Of a DNA stretch of 64,000 bases, positions 23,890-31,909 are shown piece after piece. The stretch covers positions 1 through 64,000 of the forward strand of contig NZ_JAQWXX010000040.1 in NCBI RefSeq assembly GCF_029254265.1, given 5' to 3'. Positions within the stretch are counted from its first letter, which is position 1, and each line of letters starts with the position of its first letter. The position numbers were made by a program, and so were the translations under genes. This DNA comes from Algoriphagus sp. (GTDB taxonomy: Bacteria; Bacteroidota; Bacteroidia; Cytophagales; Cyclobacteriaceae). The notes beneath the pieces were generated by a model. It had not been told where the DNA came from and ran no database searches. It saw only the letters and a list, made by a program, of their open reading frames with translations.

Positions 23890-24768
23890 TTAAGGGTTCA
23901 TGCTGCACTCTTCTTGATCTGCTTCAATCTCTATGGTGTAGTGTGAAAAAGGATAAGTCTTTAGCAGTTTTTTTATTTCGGTTTTAATTTCATTTAATTC
24001 AATTAAAGTTTCAATTGGTTTGAGCTTTACATGAACTGTAAAAACATGGTGCTCACCTTCTAGTGACCAAATGTGCATATGATGAACAGAATCAACTTTT
24101 TCCACTTCACAGATTTTTGATTTGATTTCATCCAGCGACACATCTTCCGGTACGGCTTGGAGAAAAATCATAATCGTTCCTTTTAGATTTTTGAAAACAT
24201 TCCAAAGGATAAATATTGAAATGCCTAGTGAAAGGGCTGGGTCAAGCCAAGGGATTTCTTTGAAATAAAGAACTATTCCTGCTATTAATACAGCTGCCCA
24301 ACCTAAGACGTCTTCAATCAAATGCCAACTGATTACTTTTTCGTTTTGAGATGATCCTTTAGATACTTTAAAGGCTGCGTACCCATTGACGAAAATGCCA
24401 AGAAGGGCAAATAGTATCATTCCCTGAGCATCTGATTCCTCCGGATTTTGAAAACGTTGGATTGCTTCACTGATAAGATAGATCGATCCTAGTAAGAGGA
24501 TCAAGGCATTGACAAAAGCTCCAGCTAAAGAAAAACGCTGATAGCCAAAGGAAAACTGGCTGGAAGCTGATTTCTTAGACTTCTTATCCAGATACCAAGC
24601 CAAGCCTAAGGAAAAACTGTCTCCGAGATCATGAACTGCATCCGAAAGAATTGCAACCGAATTGGTATAGATTCCTCCGACAATCTCCAAAATGGTAAAA
24701 GCTAAATTGAGGAAAAAAGCTAGTTTAAGATTTGAATGGGAATGATGGTGAGAATGATCGTGGGCCAT
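23890..24768 (-). CDS. Cation diffusion facilitator (CzcD-like zinc/cobalt/cadmium exporter)
   Basis: A 292-residue inner-membrane transporter that exchanges divalent metal for protons. It starts with a His-rich metal-binding tail (MAHDHSHHHSHS). Six membrane helices follow; the transport-site motifs are SVAILSDAVHDLGDS in helix 2 (about 38-50) and HLIEDVLGW in helix 5 (about 148-157). The C-terminal cytoplasmic ferredoxin-like domain (about 205-285) carries HHMHIWSLEGEHHVFTVHV. Length is normal for the family. It faces the divergent spacer shared with no regulator, so metal regulation cannot be seen. Zinc is the most likely substrate, by family. Confidence 0.93.
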   Translation of the reverse strand: MAHDHSHHHSHSNLKLAFFLNLAFTILEIVGGIYTNSVAILSDAVHDLGDSFSLGLAWYLDKKSKKSASSQFSFGYQRFSLAGAFVNALILLLGSIYLISEAIQRFQNPEESDAQGMILFALLGIFVNGYAAFKVSKGSSQNEKVISWHLIEDVLGWAAVLIAGIVLYFKEIPWLDPALSLGISIFILWNVFKNLKGTIMIFLQAVPEDVSLDEIKSKICEVEKVDSVHHMHIWSLEGEHHVFTVHVKLKPIETLIELNEIKTEIKKLLKTYPFSHYTIEIEADQEECSMNP

Positions 24769-24796
24769 AATAAATTCTTGAATAACAATTCAAGAT

Positions 24797-24828
24797 AGAA
24801 AAAGAGACTTGCAAGCTTATTGCAAGTC
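24797..24828 (-). terminator. Rho-independent terminator
   Basis: On the minus strand a 9-bp perfect stem (GACTTGCAA/TTGCAAGTC, 5-nt loop) is followed by TCTTTTTCTA. It ends the NAD-binding protein gene, which lies just upstream on that strand. Confidence 0.85.
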
Positions 24829-24848
24829 AAAGTCTGATGTAAACTAAT

Positions 24849-25766
24849 TTAAAGACAAGAATATAATCCAACTTCAATTGGAGTTGGTTTCAAGCCATAT
24901 ACTTTCTTGATTTTTGAGGAATCAAAACAATAATCCGAATCAGTCTGATAGCGTAGCTCCTTGACTTCGCGAAGCGGAGCAATAAATAGTCCTAGCAAAC
25001 TCACAGCAAAGGCCGGAAGAACCTTAAGTTTTAGATTTTTTCCGAGTTTCTTATTTAAGATCGTAGTGATTTCCTGACCTGATGGATAAGCCGGATCAGT
25101 AGGGAGATGCCAACTTTGATTCCAGGAATCCTCTTGTTGAGCTAAAAAGGCAGTAGCCTTTCCGGCATCTGGGATATAGGTGAAGGAATGTTTTTTATCT
25201 CCAGCATAAAGCCATTGTGGACTTTTTCCCGCTTTCATTTTATCGATTACCAACTCATTCAAAAAGCTATTAGATGCGCCTGGTCCATAAAAGTCAGCGG
25301 CTCTTGCTACTAAAGCAGTGAGTTTTCCTACTTTGACATCTTTCCAGAGCATATCTAAAATTTCCTTTCTTACTTTCCCTTTTTCACTTTGCGGAGCCAT
25401 GGTACTATCTTCAGTCAGGTGACCAACTTCATTGGGATCGAAGGCATACATATTATCAAAAAAAACCAGCTTTGCTCCATGTGAAATGCAGGCATCCAGT
25501 GCATTTCGCATAATTATCGGCCAGTCTCGCCTCCAGATTTTTTTATTGTATTGAATTCCAGCTAAAAGGAAAACAACATCTGAGCCTTTCACAGCCTTTG
25601 ATACTTCTGCTGCATTCAGAAGATTTCCTGGGAAAAGCTCATCTGAATCGTTTACTTTTTTTGGATTTCTGCTGAATTGCCGGATTTGATTCTTGGGTTG
25701 TGCCAAAGCTTTGGAAACTTCTTGGGCAATATTGCCATTGGCGCCTAAAATCGTGTAAGTAGCCAT
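24849..25766 (-). CDS. NAD(P)-binding epimerase/dehydratase-like protein (atypical SDR)
   Basis: A 305-residue cytoplasmic protein with an N-terminal Rossmann fold: TILGANGNIAQEVSKAL (about 4-20) is a glycine-rich loop close to GxxGxxG, and ELFPGNLLNAAEVSKAVKGSDVVFLLAG follows at about 42-70. The usual YxxxK catalytic pair of SDR enzymes is not evident (a MYAFDPN segment lies near 105), which fits the atypical-SDR or NmrA-like group. WHLPTDPAYPSGQEI near 220-235 is typical of the sugar-epimerase-like branch. The substrate is unknown. It is monocistronic, with a strong terminator. Confidence 0.8.
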   Translation of the reverse strand: MATYTILGANGNIAQEVSKALAQPKNQIRQFSRNPKKVNDSDELFPGNLLNAAEVSKAVKGSDVVFLLAGIQYNKKIWRRDWPIIMRNALDACISHGAKLVFFDNMYAFDPNEVGHLTEDSTMAPQSEKGKVRKEILDMLWKDVKVGKLTALVARAADFYGPGASNSFLNELVIDKMKAGKSPQWLYAGDKKHSFTYIPDAGKATAFLAQQEDSWNQSWHLPTDPAYPSGQEITTILNKKLGKNLKLKVLPAFAVSLLGLFIAPLREVKELRYQTDSDYCFDSSKIKKVYGLKPTPIEVGLYSCL

Positions 25767-25871
25767 GATGAATAGTCGGTATATAGGTTGGAAGAAACGT
25801 GATTCTTATGTAGCTTTTGGTTACTTCAGTTCCCTTAAAGTTCTGATTTTCTAATTTCTATCCATCATTCT

Positions 25872-27509
25872 ATGAAATTTATTTTATCGCTTTTTCTCCT
25901 TTTGTACTGTACGGTTTCATTTTCTCAAGATTACTATCAGGCAGATATTATTATTTATGGGGGCACTTCTGCGGCCATTACTGCTGCAGTTCAAGCCAAA
26001 AAGCTTGGGAAATCGGTTATTGTCGTATCTCCTGACCAGCATTTAGGAGGCCTATCTTCTGGAGGCTTAGGTTTTACCGATACGGGGAATAAATCTGTGA
26101 TAGGCGGACTTGCTCGTGAATTTTACCATCGGGTTTATCTTCATTATCAAACCGATTCTGCCTGGAAATGGCAAAAGCGAGAAGAATATGGGAATAAAGG
26201 TCAGGGAACTCCGGCTATGGATGGAGAAAATCGCACGATGTGGATTTTTGAACCGCATGTTGCGGAGGGGATTTTTGAAGATTTTGTGGCAGAAAACTCC
26301 ATTTTAGTCATGCGTGATGAATGGTTAGACCGAACTACAGGTGTACGAAAGGAGGATGGTAGAATCAAATCAATTAAAACCCTTTCAGGGAAAGTATTTG
26401 AAGGGAAAGTATTTATTGACGCAACCTATGAAGGAGATCTGATGGCCGCTGCAGAAGTGAGCTACCATGTCGGTCGCGAATCGAATGCTACCTATGGGGA
26501 AACCTGGAATGGCGTTCAAATTGGGGTTTATCAGCATAGACATTATTTCAAAAAACCGGTGAGTGCGTATCAAATTCCAGGAGATCCCACGAGTGGCCTT
26601 TTGCCAGAAATTTCATCAAAACCTCCCGGTGTAAATGGACAAGGAGACACTAGAATTCAAGCGTATACTTTTCGACTGGCCATGAGTAAAAACCCAGCTA
26701 ATCGAGTTCCTTTTGAAAAACCAGAGAACTATGACCCTGCACGGTATGAGCTATTGGCGCGTGTGTATGAGACTGGATGGGACGAGACTTTCGATAAATT
26801 CGATCCCATTCCAAACCTAAAGACCGATACTAACAATCATGGGCCTTTTAGTACGGATTATATTGGCAAAAACTACGAATACCCTGAGGCAAGCTATTCA
26901 GAAAGAGAGGCTATCATAAAGGATCATGAGATCTATCAAAAGGGTTTACTTTATTTTCTTTCCCATGATCCACAGGTTCCCCAAAAAGTCAGAGATAAAA
27001 TGGCTCAATGGGGATTGGCAAAGGATGAATTTAAAGATAATGGGAATTGGCCACATCAGATCTATGTCCGTGAAGCAAGAAGGATGATAGGGGGTTATGT
27101 GATGACGGAACACGATGTTTTGGGTGATAAAGAAGTGCCTCAGCCTATAGGAATGGGCTCTTACTCGCTTGATTCTCATAATGTCCAACGTTTTGTGACT
27201 GAAGACGGTATGGTTCAAAATGAAGGAGATATAGGCGTTCACCCGAAAAATCCTTATTCCATTTCCTATGGTACGCTAATTCCAAAAAAATCTGAATGCG
27301 AAAATTTGCTGGTGCCGGTTTGTGTTTCGAGTTCTCATACAGCTTTTGGGTCGATCCGAATGGAGCCTGTATTTATGATTCTAGGGCAGTCAGCTGCAGC
27401 AGCTGCAGTCTTAGCGATTGATGGTGGACTTTCTGTTCAGGATATTTCATACCCAAAGCTTGAATCGATTTTACTTCAAGAAAATCAGATTTTATCTTTG
27501 GAGTATTGA
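25872..27509 (+). CDS. Secreted FAD-dependent oxidoreductase (FAD_oxidored family)
   Basis: The 545-residue protein has a signal peptide (MKFILSLFLLLYCTVSFSQ). An FAD-binding Rossmann motif follows directly: ADIIIYGGTSAAITAAVQAKKLGKSVIVVSP (about 24-54, with GGTSAA in place of GxGxxG), then QHLGGLSSGGLGFTD. Other family marks are VFIDATYEGDLMAAAEVSYHVGRES (about 177-201), REARRMIGGYVM (about 399-410) and a C-terminal SSSHTAFGSIRMEPVFMILGQSAAAAAV. This family (PF12831) is often near polysaccharide-use genes, but the substrate is not known. A hairpin at 27537-27556 (AACCATTA/TAATGGTT) without a T-run follows the stop. Confidence 0.88.
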   Translation: MKFILSLFLLLYCTVSFSQDYYQADIIIYGGTSAAITAAVQAKKLGKSVIVVSPDQHLGGLSSGGLGFTDTGNKSVIGGLAREFYHRVYLHYQTDSAWKWQKREEYGNKGQGTPAMDGENRTMWIFEPHVAEGIFEDFVAENSILVMRDEWLDRTTGVRKEDGRIKSIKTLSGKVFEGKVFIDATYEGDLMAAAEVSYHVGRESNATYGETWNGVQIGVYQHRHYFKKPVSAYQIPGDPTSGLLPEISSKPPGVNGQGDTRIQAYTFRLAMSKNPANRVPFEKPENYDPARYELLARVYETGWDETFDKFDPIPNLKTDTNNHGPFSTDYIGKNYEYPEASYSEREAIIKDHEIYQKGLLYFLSHDPQVPQKVRDKMAQWGLAKDEFKDNGNWPHQIYVREARRMIGGYVMTEHDVLGDKEVPQPIGMGSYSLDSHNVQRFVTEDGMVQNEGDIGVHPKNPYSISYGTLIPKKSECENLLVPVCVSSSHTAFGSIRMEPVFMILGQSAAAAAVLAIDGGLSVQDISYPKLESILLQENQILSLEY

Positions 27510-27695
27510 AAAGCCTATTCAAACTCCGAGATCGCAAACCATTAAAAGTAATGGTTCTAGGTCTATTCAGAATTACAAAACTTTTAAAATTCACTTGTGT
27601 AATTAAGGATAGTTTATTAAACTTTTCTAGCTCGATTCTCACTATTCATTTTTTAAAAAAAAACTCATCCCTGATCAACTCTATTTCATCACATT

Positions 27696-27745
27696 TATTT
27701 GTTTTACAAATAAGGATAAAATATATTAGATTCATATTTGTAAAA
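27696..27745 (+). promoter_or_regulatory. Putative PadR operator (TATTTGT half-sites)
   Basis: A perfect palindrome TATTTGT-TTT-ACAAATA occupies 27696-27712, and a third half-site TATTTGT lies at 27735-27741. The segment TTTTACAAATA (27702-27712) is also an exact 11-bp inverted repeat of TATTTGTAAAA (27735-27745) across 22 bp. The site ends 16 bp before the padR ATG. PadR proteins commonly autoregulate through dyads with ATGT/ACAT-like cores, so an autoregulatory operator is inferred. The rest of the 27510-27761 spacer shows nothing coding. Confidence 0.6.
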
Positions 27746-27761
27746 GTAATAGAAACAAGAA

Positions 27762-28103
27762 ATGAAGGGATATCATTTAGGAGAGCTGGAAGAGTTAGTT
27801 TTGCTTACAGTAGGTATTCTGGATCAAGAGGCTTATGGAGTCTCTGTTTTGGAAGAAATTAAAAACCAAACTGGGCGAAAGGTAAATATCAGTGCAATTC
27901 ATACTGTTTTGAATCGCTTGGAGGAAAAGGGATTTTTAGATTCTCAAATGGGTGGAGCCACTGAAGAAAGAGGAGGTCGACGTAAGCGGCTCTTTCGAAT
28001 CTCCGCAAGTGGAAGATCGGCCATTACCGAAATCAGAACTTTACGAAATAAGCTTTACGATCAGATTCCGCCTCTTTCTTTAGATTTTTCTCATGGATAC
28101 TAA
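27762..28103 (+). CDS. PadR family transcriptional regulator
   Basis: A 113-residue winged-helix DNA-binding protein: LGELEELVLLTVGILDQEAYGVSVLEEI (about 6-33) and a recognition region INVSAIHTVLNRLEEKGFLDSQ-like (here VNISAIHTVLNRLEEKGFL, about 41-60), followed by the wing RGGRRKRLFRISASGRSAI. It lacks the long C-terminal helical arm of PadR-s1 proteins beyond one short helix, typical of the small PadR class. The gene overlaps the downstream permease by 11 bp, so regulator and transporter are translationally coupled. It probably represses its own operon through the TATTTGT sites just upstream and responds to a compound linked to the transporter. Confidence 0.94.
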   Translation: MKGYHLGELEELVLLTVGILDQEAYGVSVLEEIKNQTGRKVNISAIHTVLNRLEEKGFLDSQMGGATEERGGRRKRLFRISASGRSAITEIRTLRNKLYDQIPPLSLDFSHGY

Positions 28104-30699
28104 GCGGAAGTATTTCCCTCCAAAATGGGCAGATCGGTTCCTTGAGTTTTACTGTGTGCCTTTTAAGTTGGAACAGATTCAGGGCGATGCTTATGAGTTA
28201 TTTTACCTAAATCTCGAAGACAGAGGCCTGGCTTATGCTCGGTTTAGGTATTGGATTCATGTCCTGAGCTTTTTCAGATGGAGTAATATCAAGCGTACAA
28301 AAACCAACTATTACACTTCAAATTCCACTGCCATGTTTAAAAATTACCTTAAAATCGGATGGAGGAATCTCCTCAAACAGAAAGCCACCACTTTTATTTC
28401 GGTCTTTGGGCTAGCCAGCGCGGTAGGTTGCTGCCTAGTAGCATATCTCTTTATAGCCAACATTTGGTTTAAAGGGATGCTACAACCCAATAAGAATGAA
28501 ATCTATCAGTTGACCTATACGATTGATGAGGAAGAAGGTAAGGTTACCTACGGCACTGTAGCAGAACCAATTGCTGAATTACTCTCAAATGAATTTACTC
28601 AAATAAAATCCCAAAGTAGGGTAAAGCAAGGGTTGCCAATTTTGATCTATCAAACTGAAAGCTTCTACCAGCGCGTAAATTATGTTGACCCCGGCTTCAT
28701 GGATATGTTTGTGTATCGCATGGAGTATGGCTATCCGCAAGCATTGACTGAGCCGGATCAGGTGATCTTGACTTTTGAGCTTTCAGAGAAGTTATTTGGT
28801 GATACGCATCCTGTCGGCCAAGAGATCAGCCTGGTGACTGATGGAGAAGAGAAACGATATAAGGTAGGTGGAGTGATGAAAAAGTTGAATGATATGGAAA
28901 TATTCAATTTTGATCTTTTGGTAAATTTGGAATCTATCGAATCGGAAAAGCCACAAGTCTCTTTGAAACAATCTTGGGATGCTGAACTATGGACTTTTGT
29001 ACAATTGGAGAAAGGTGTGAACCCTGCAGAACTTCAAGCTGGTTTAGCCTCAATAAAAAAACGACAAAACGAAATCAATTCGGGAAACCCTTACCTCAGT
29101 TTGGATTTAATTGCCTATACCGATTTGGTGTATCAAATCGGGAAAATTGAAAAAGGTGTGCGGAATTTTTTAGGATTGGGCCCGCAGATTTTGTTAGGAG
29201 CAATAGGACTATTTATTCTGATTTTGGCAGTTTTCAATTACATCAATATTTCTATTTTGATGGCTTCTAGGCGACTAAAGGAAATCGGTGTTCGAAAAGT
29301 TATTGGAAGTCGGAGAGGACAATTAATCGCACAGTTTTTAAGTGAGAATCTAATCGTTTGTTTTTTCGCGTTATTCATCGGTTGCCTTTTGGCAATATTT
29401 GTATTGCTCCCGGGTTTCAATCAGGTCGCTTCGAAAAGTCTGAAGCTCGACTTGCTTCATGACCCCTACTTATGGATGTTTTTGATCGGATTGATGGGAT
29501 TCATCACTTTAGTATCCGGTCTTTATCCCGCTGTTTTTGTATCAGGTTTTAAGCCGGTGACTATCTTAAATGGTAATCAGAAATTGGGATCTAAGAGCTT
29601 TATGACGAGTGTGTTACTTACTTTTCAATTTACGCTAGCAATCATCAGCATTGTGGCTGGTGTTGCATTTCTCCAAACTAACTACCTCAATGAAAATCGG
29701 GACTGGGGCTATGATAATTCGGATAAAATTATTGTGAATGTACCTGATACGAAAGCATATTTCACTCTGAAGGATCAAATTTCAGCCATTGCTTCAGTAA
29801 AAGAAGTGAGTGGAAGTGAAAATTTTATAGGTAATGGGGCTGAGGAAAAAGAAGTGACATATCAAGAGCAAAAGTATGAGGTGGATTACCTAGAAGCGGA
29901 GGCAAATTATGCAGAGGTTCTTGAGTTAAGATTGATTTCGGGAAGATTTTTGAATTCAAATCTAGTCTCTGATCAGACGCAATCCTTGCTAGTCAATGAG
30001 CGATTTATGACAGAATTGGGATTGAGTTTTCCAGTAGAAGAATCGATTGTTTTGGATTCTGTAAATTATCAGATTGTGGGTGTAGTTGAAGATTTTCATA
30101 TGACTTTCTTCCAGCGGCCAATTGTACCGATGGTCATTCGTTCTGGTTCTGATTCTATTTATAACTACCTGACGCTCCAAATGAGCCCTGGAACTGCACT
30201 TTCAGCCATGGATTTGGTGAAGAAAACCTGGCGAGAGGCGATTCCCGCAGGACTATTTGAAGGCAAGCTTCAGGCAGATGTTTTTGAGCGTGAGTTTTCC
30301 GATGTGCGAGGTATCCAACACATCATCATTTTTGCGGCCGTTTTGGCTGTGATTCTGGCTGCAATGGGTTTGTTTGGACTAGTTTCTTTGAATATGAATT
30401 CGAGGATCAAAGATTTCTGTGTACGGAAAGTATTCGGTGCAGGGACGAATGAACTGACTAGAAAACTATTCAAGCGCTATCTCATCAGTTGGGGAATTGC
30501 TTCGATTCTAGGAGGATGCTTAGCCTTTGTGATGGTGAATCAATTCCTAGATAGCTTTTTTGCGTTTCATTCTGGGGTCGGTTTTATTCCACTCACCACA
30601 GGTTTGTTGGGATTGCTTTTGGTGATAGGTCTTACGGTGAGTTCACAAATCTTCAAAGTAATGAAGGCAAATCCAGCGGACATTTTGAAATCGGAATAA
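28093..30699 (+). CDS. ABC transporter permease with PadR-partner prefix domain, duplicated FtsX type
   Basis: An 868-residue protein. Residues 1-80 (MDTKRKYFPPKWADRFLEFYCVP... WIHVLSFFRWS) form a prefix seen on permeases encoded next to PadR regulators. From Met81 (ATG 28333, MFKNYLKIGWRNLLKQK) it is a standard MacB/FtsX duplicated permease with coupling motifs LKEIGVRKVIGS (about 395-406) and IKDFCVRKVFGA (about 775-786), ending NPADILKSE. The start at 28093 is supported by overlap with padR and by homology of the prefix. The internal ATG marks where the ancestral permease began. No ATPase is adjacent. Regulation by PadR is inferred. Confidence 0.94.
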   Translation: MDTKRKYFPPKWADRFLEFYCVPFKLEQIQGDAYELFYLNLEDRGLAYARFRYWIHVLSFFRWSNIKRTKTNYYTSNSTAMFKNYLKIGWRNLLKQKATTFISVFGLASAVGCCLVAYLFIANIWFKGMLQPNKNEIYQLTYTIDEEEGKVTYGTVAEPIAELLSNEFTQIKSQSRVKQGLPILIYQTESFYQRVNYVDPGFMDMFVYRMEYGYPQALTEPDQVILTFELSEKLFGDTHPVGQEISLVTDGEEKRYKVGGVMKKLNDMEIFNFDLLVNLESIESEKPQVSLKQSWDAELWTFVQLEKGVNPAELQAGLASIKKRQNEINSGNPYLSLDLIAYTDLVYQIGKIEKGVRNFLGLGPQILLGAIGLFILILAVFNYINISILMASRRLKEIGVRKVIGSRRGQLIAQFLSENLIVCFFALFIGCLLAIFVLLPGFNQVASKSLKLDLLHDPYLWMFLIGLMGFITLVSGLYPAVFVSGFKPVTILNGNQKLGSKSFMTSVLLTFQFTLAIISIVAGVAFLQTNYLNENRDWGYDNSDKIIVNVPDTKAYFTLKDQISAIASVKEVSGSENFIGNGAEEKEVTYQEQKYEVDYLEAEANYAEVLELRLISGRFLNSNLVSDQTQSLLVNERFMTELGLSFPVEESIVLDSVNYQIVGVVEDFHMTFFQRPIVPMVIRSGSDSIYNYLTLQMSPGTALSAMDLVKKTWREAIPAGLFEGKLQADVFEREFSDVRGIQHIIIFAAVLAVILAAMGLFGLVSLNMNSRIKDFCVRKVFGAGTNELTRKLFKRYLISWGIASILGGCLAFVMVNQFLDSFFAFHSGVGFIPLTTGLLGLLLVIGLTVSSQIFKVMKANPADILKSE

Positions 30700-30721
30700 G
30701 ATTAACTTAAACCCAGAAACA

Positions 30722-31078
30722 ATGCAAGTGGATTTTGACGCTAAGGAAAGTCTTTTGGTTTATACTATTGATGGGGTAATTGATAAATCGTTTATGGATG
30801 AATTGAGGGCTTTTCAGTCAAGGTTGGAACCAGATCAAAAGCTAAGAGTTCTGGTTATTGTCCCGCAATTCGGGGGATATAGAAGTTTTGCAGCAGCAAA
30901 GTCAGCTTTTTTATTTGATTCTAAAATACTTCCTCATTTGACTAATTATGTGATGGTAACTTATCTTAGATGGCTTCAATATCTAATCAAAATGATCGGT
31001 CTATTCTTTCCGAAGATTGAATTCACGACTTTTGACTTAGATCAAAGGGAGCTTGCTTTAAAGTGGTTGAAAAAATAA
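30722..31078 (+). CDS. SpoIIAA-like / STAS-related small protein
   Basis: A 118-residue soluble protein with the alternating strand-helix pattern of the SpoIIAA-like family (PF11964): LLVYTIDGVIDKSFMDELRAF (about 11-31), LRVLVIVPQFGGYRSFAAAKSAF (about 41-63), NYVMVTYLRWLQYLIKMIG and a final IEFTTFDLDQRELALKWLKK. Members often act as small lipid- or membrane-associated modules of unknown role. It lies 22 bp after the PadR-linked permease and is probably in the same operon. Its stop codon touches the terminator of the convergent tRNA gene. Confidence 0.75.
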   Translation: MQVDFDAKESLLVYTIDGVIDKSFMDELRAFQSRLEPDQKLRVLVIVPQFGGYRSFAAAKSAFLFDSKILPHLTNYVMVTYLRWLQYLIKMIGLFFPKIEFTTFDLDQRELALKWLKK

Positions 31079-31103
31079 AAGCCATCCGAATAATCGGATG
31101 GCT
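31076..31103 (-). terminator. Terminator of the tRNA gene
   Basis: A 10-bp perfect stem AGCCATCCGA (31080-31089)/TCGGATGGCT (31094-31103) is followed, reading the minus strand, by TTTTATTTTTT. It begins 2 nt after the tRNA discriminator base. The T-run overlaps the last codons of the convergent gene; the plus strand has no T-run, so only the tRNA is clearly served. Confidence 0.8.
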
Positions 31104-31105
31104 TG

Positions 31106-31179
31106 TGGGCCCACTTGGAATCGAACCAAGCACCTACTGATTATGAGTCAGTTGCTCTAACCGAATGAGCTATAGGCCC
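31106..31179 (-). tRNA. tRNA with CAT anticodon, probably tRNA-Ile2 (lysidine type)
   Basis: 74 nt folding into a full cloverleaf: acceptor GGGCCTA/TGGGCCC, D-arm GCTC...GAGC, anticodon stem ACTGA/TCAGT with loop CTCATAA, 5-nt variable loop, T-arm CTTGG-TTCGATT-CCAAG, discriminator A, no encoded CCA. CAT reads Met or, when C34 is modified by TilS to lysidine, Ile (AUA). The acceptor stem with C4-G69 and C5-G68, and its likeness to bacterial tRNA-Ile(GAT) acceptor stems, favours Ile2; elongator Met cannot be excluded. It is single-copy here, not in a cluster. Confidence 0.93.
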
Positions 31180-31279
31180 TTTTCCCTTTTCATGATTTTT
31201 AGCCTGATTTGGCTTGAAACCTTGGTTTTGGGAGTGCAATGTTACATATTTGAAGGGATATTCACAACCCCAATTTCGA

Positions 31280-31909
31280 ATGAAAAAAACGCTAGACGCG
31301 GACTTTTTAATTTTTGACCTAGGCAATGTCATCATTGACATAGATTACCGAGGCTCGATCAACCGAATCAAACAGGAACTTCCAGAGTCAATTCACCCTA
31401 AAGTCGATACCTTTTATCTCACTGATTTTCATAAAGAATACGAAAAAGGAAGGATAAATTCTTCACAGTTCAGAGATGAAGTTCGGACCTATTTTGGAGT
31501 AGATTGGGAAGATCAAAAAGTTGATTTTTTATGGAATAGTTTACTTGGAAAAATTCCTGGAGAAAGATTAAAATTGGTTAAAAAACTTAGAGAAAATTTT
31601 CAGGTAGGAGTCCTTAGCAACACAAATCTCATTCATATTCTCGGAGTAAATGAAATCTTGAAGACAGATCACGGATTGGAAAATTTTGATCCGATATTTG
31701 ACTGGGTGTTTTTGAGTCATGAAATGGGGTTGTCCAAACCAAGTCTGGAGATCTACGAAAAAATGGTTAATGATTTACATACCACTGCCGACAGGGTGAT
31801 CTTTTTCGATGACTTGGCAGAGAATGTAAGTGGTGCTCGAGAAGTAGGTATTCAGGCAGTTCATGTGACTGGGCCTCAGGTTATTTTTGACTACTTCAAA
31901 GATGTATAG
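31280..31909 (+). CDS. HAD family hydrolase (HAD-IA, phosphatase-like)
   Basis: About 209 residues from ATG 31280 (MKKTLDADFLIFDLGNVIIDIDYRG); a longer frame from 31214 runs into the tRNA leader and is rejected. Motif I is FDLGNVI, where the second Asp of DxD is replaced by G-N, as in the YihX/epoxide-hydrolase-N-terminal-like group of HAD-IA. Motif II is VLSNTN (about 113-118), the motif III Lys lies in MGLSKPSLEIYEKM (about 155-168), and motif IV is VIFFDDLAENVSGAREVGI (about 176-194). It probably dephosphorylates a sugar or nucleotide phosphate. It overlaps the site-2 protease gene by 8 bp. Confidence 0.88.
   Translation: MKKTLDADFLIFDLGNVIIDIDYRGSINRIKQELPESIHPKVDTFYLTDFHKEYEKGRINSSQFRDEVRTYFGVDWEDQKVDFLWNSLLGKIPGERLKLVKKLRENFQVGVLSNTNLIHILGVNEILKTDHGLENFDPIFDWVFLSHEMGLSKPSLEIYEKMVNDLHTTADRVIFFDDLAENVSGAREVGIQAVHVTGPQVIFDYFKDV

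Noticed and set aside
27506..27761. Plus-strand open frames crossing the spacer and start of padR
   Set aside because: They are out of frame with padR, have basic and hydrophobic random composition, and cover the operator palindromes.
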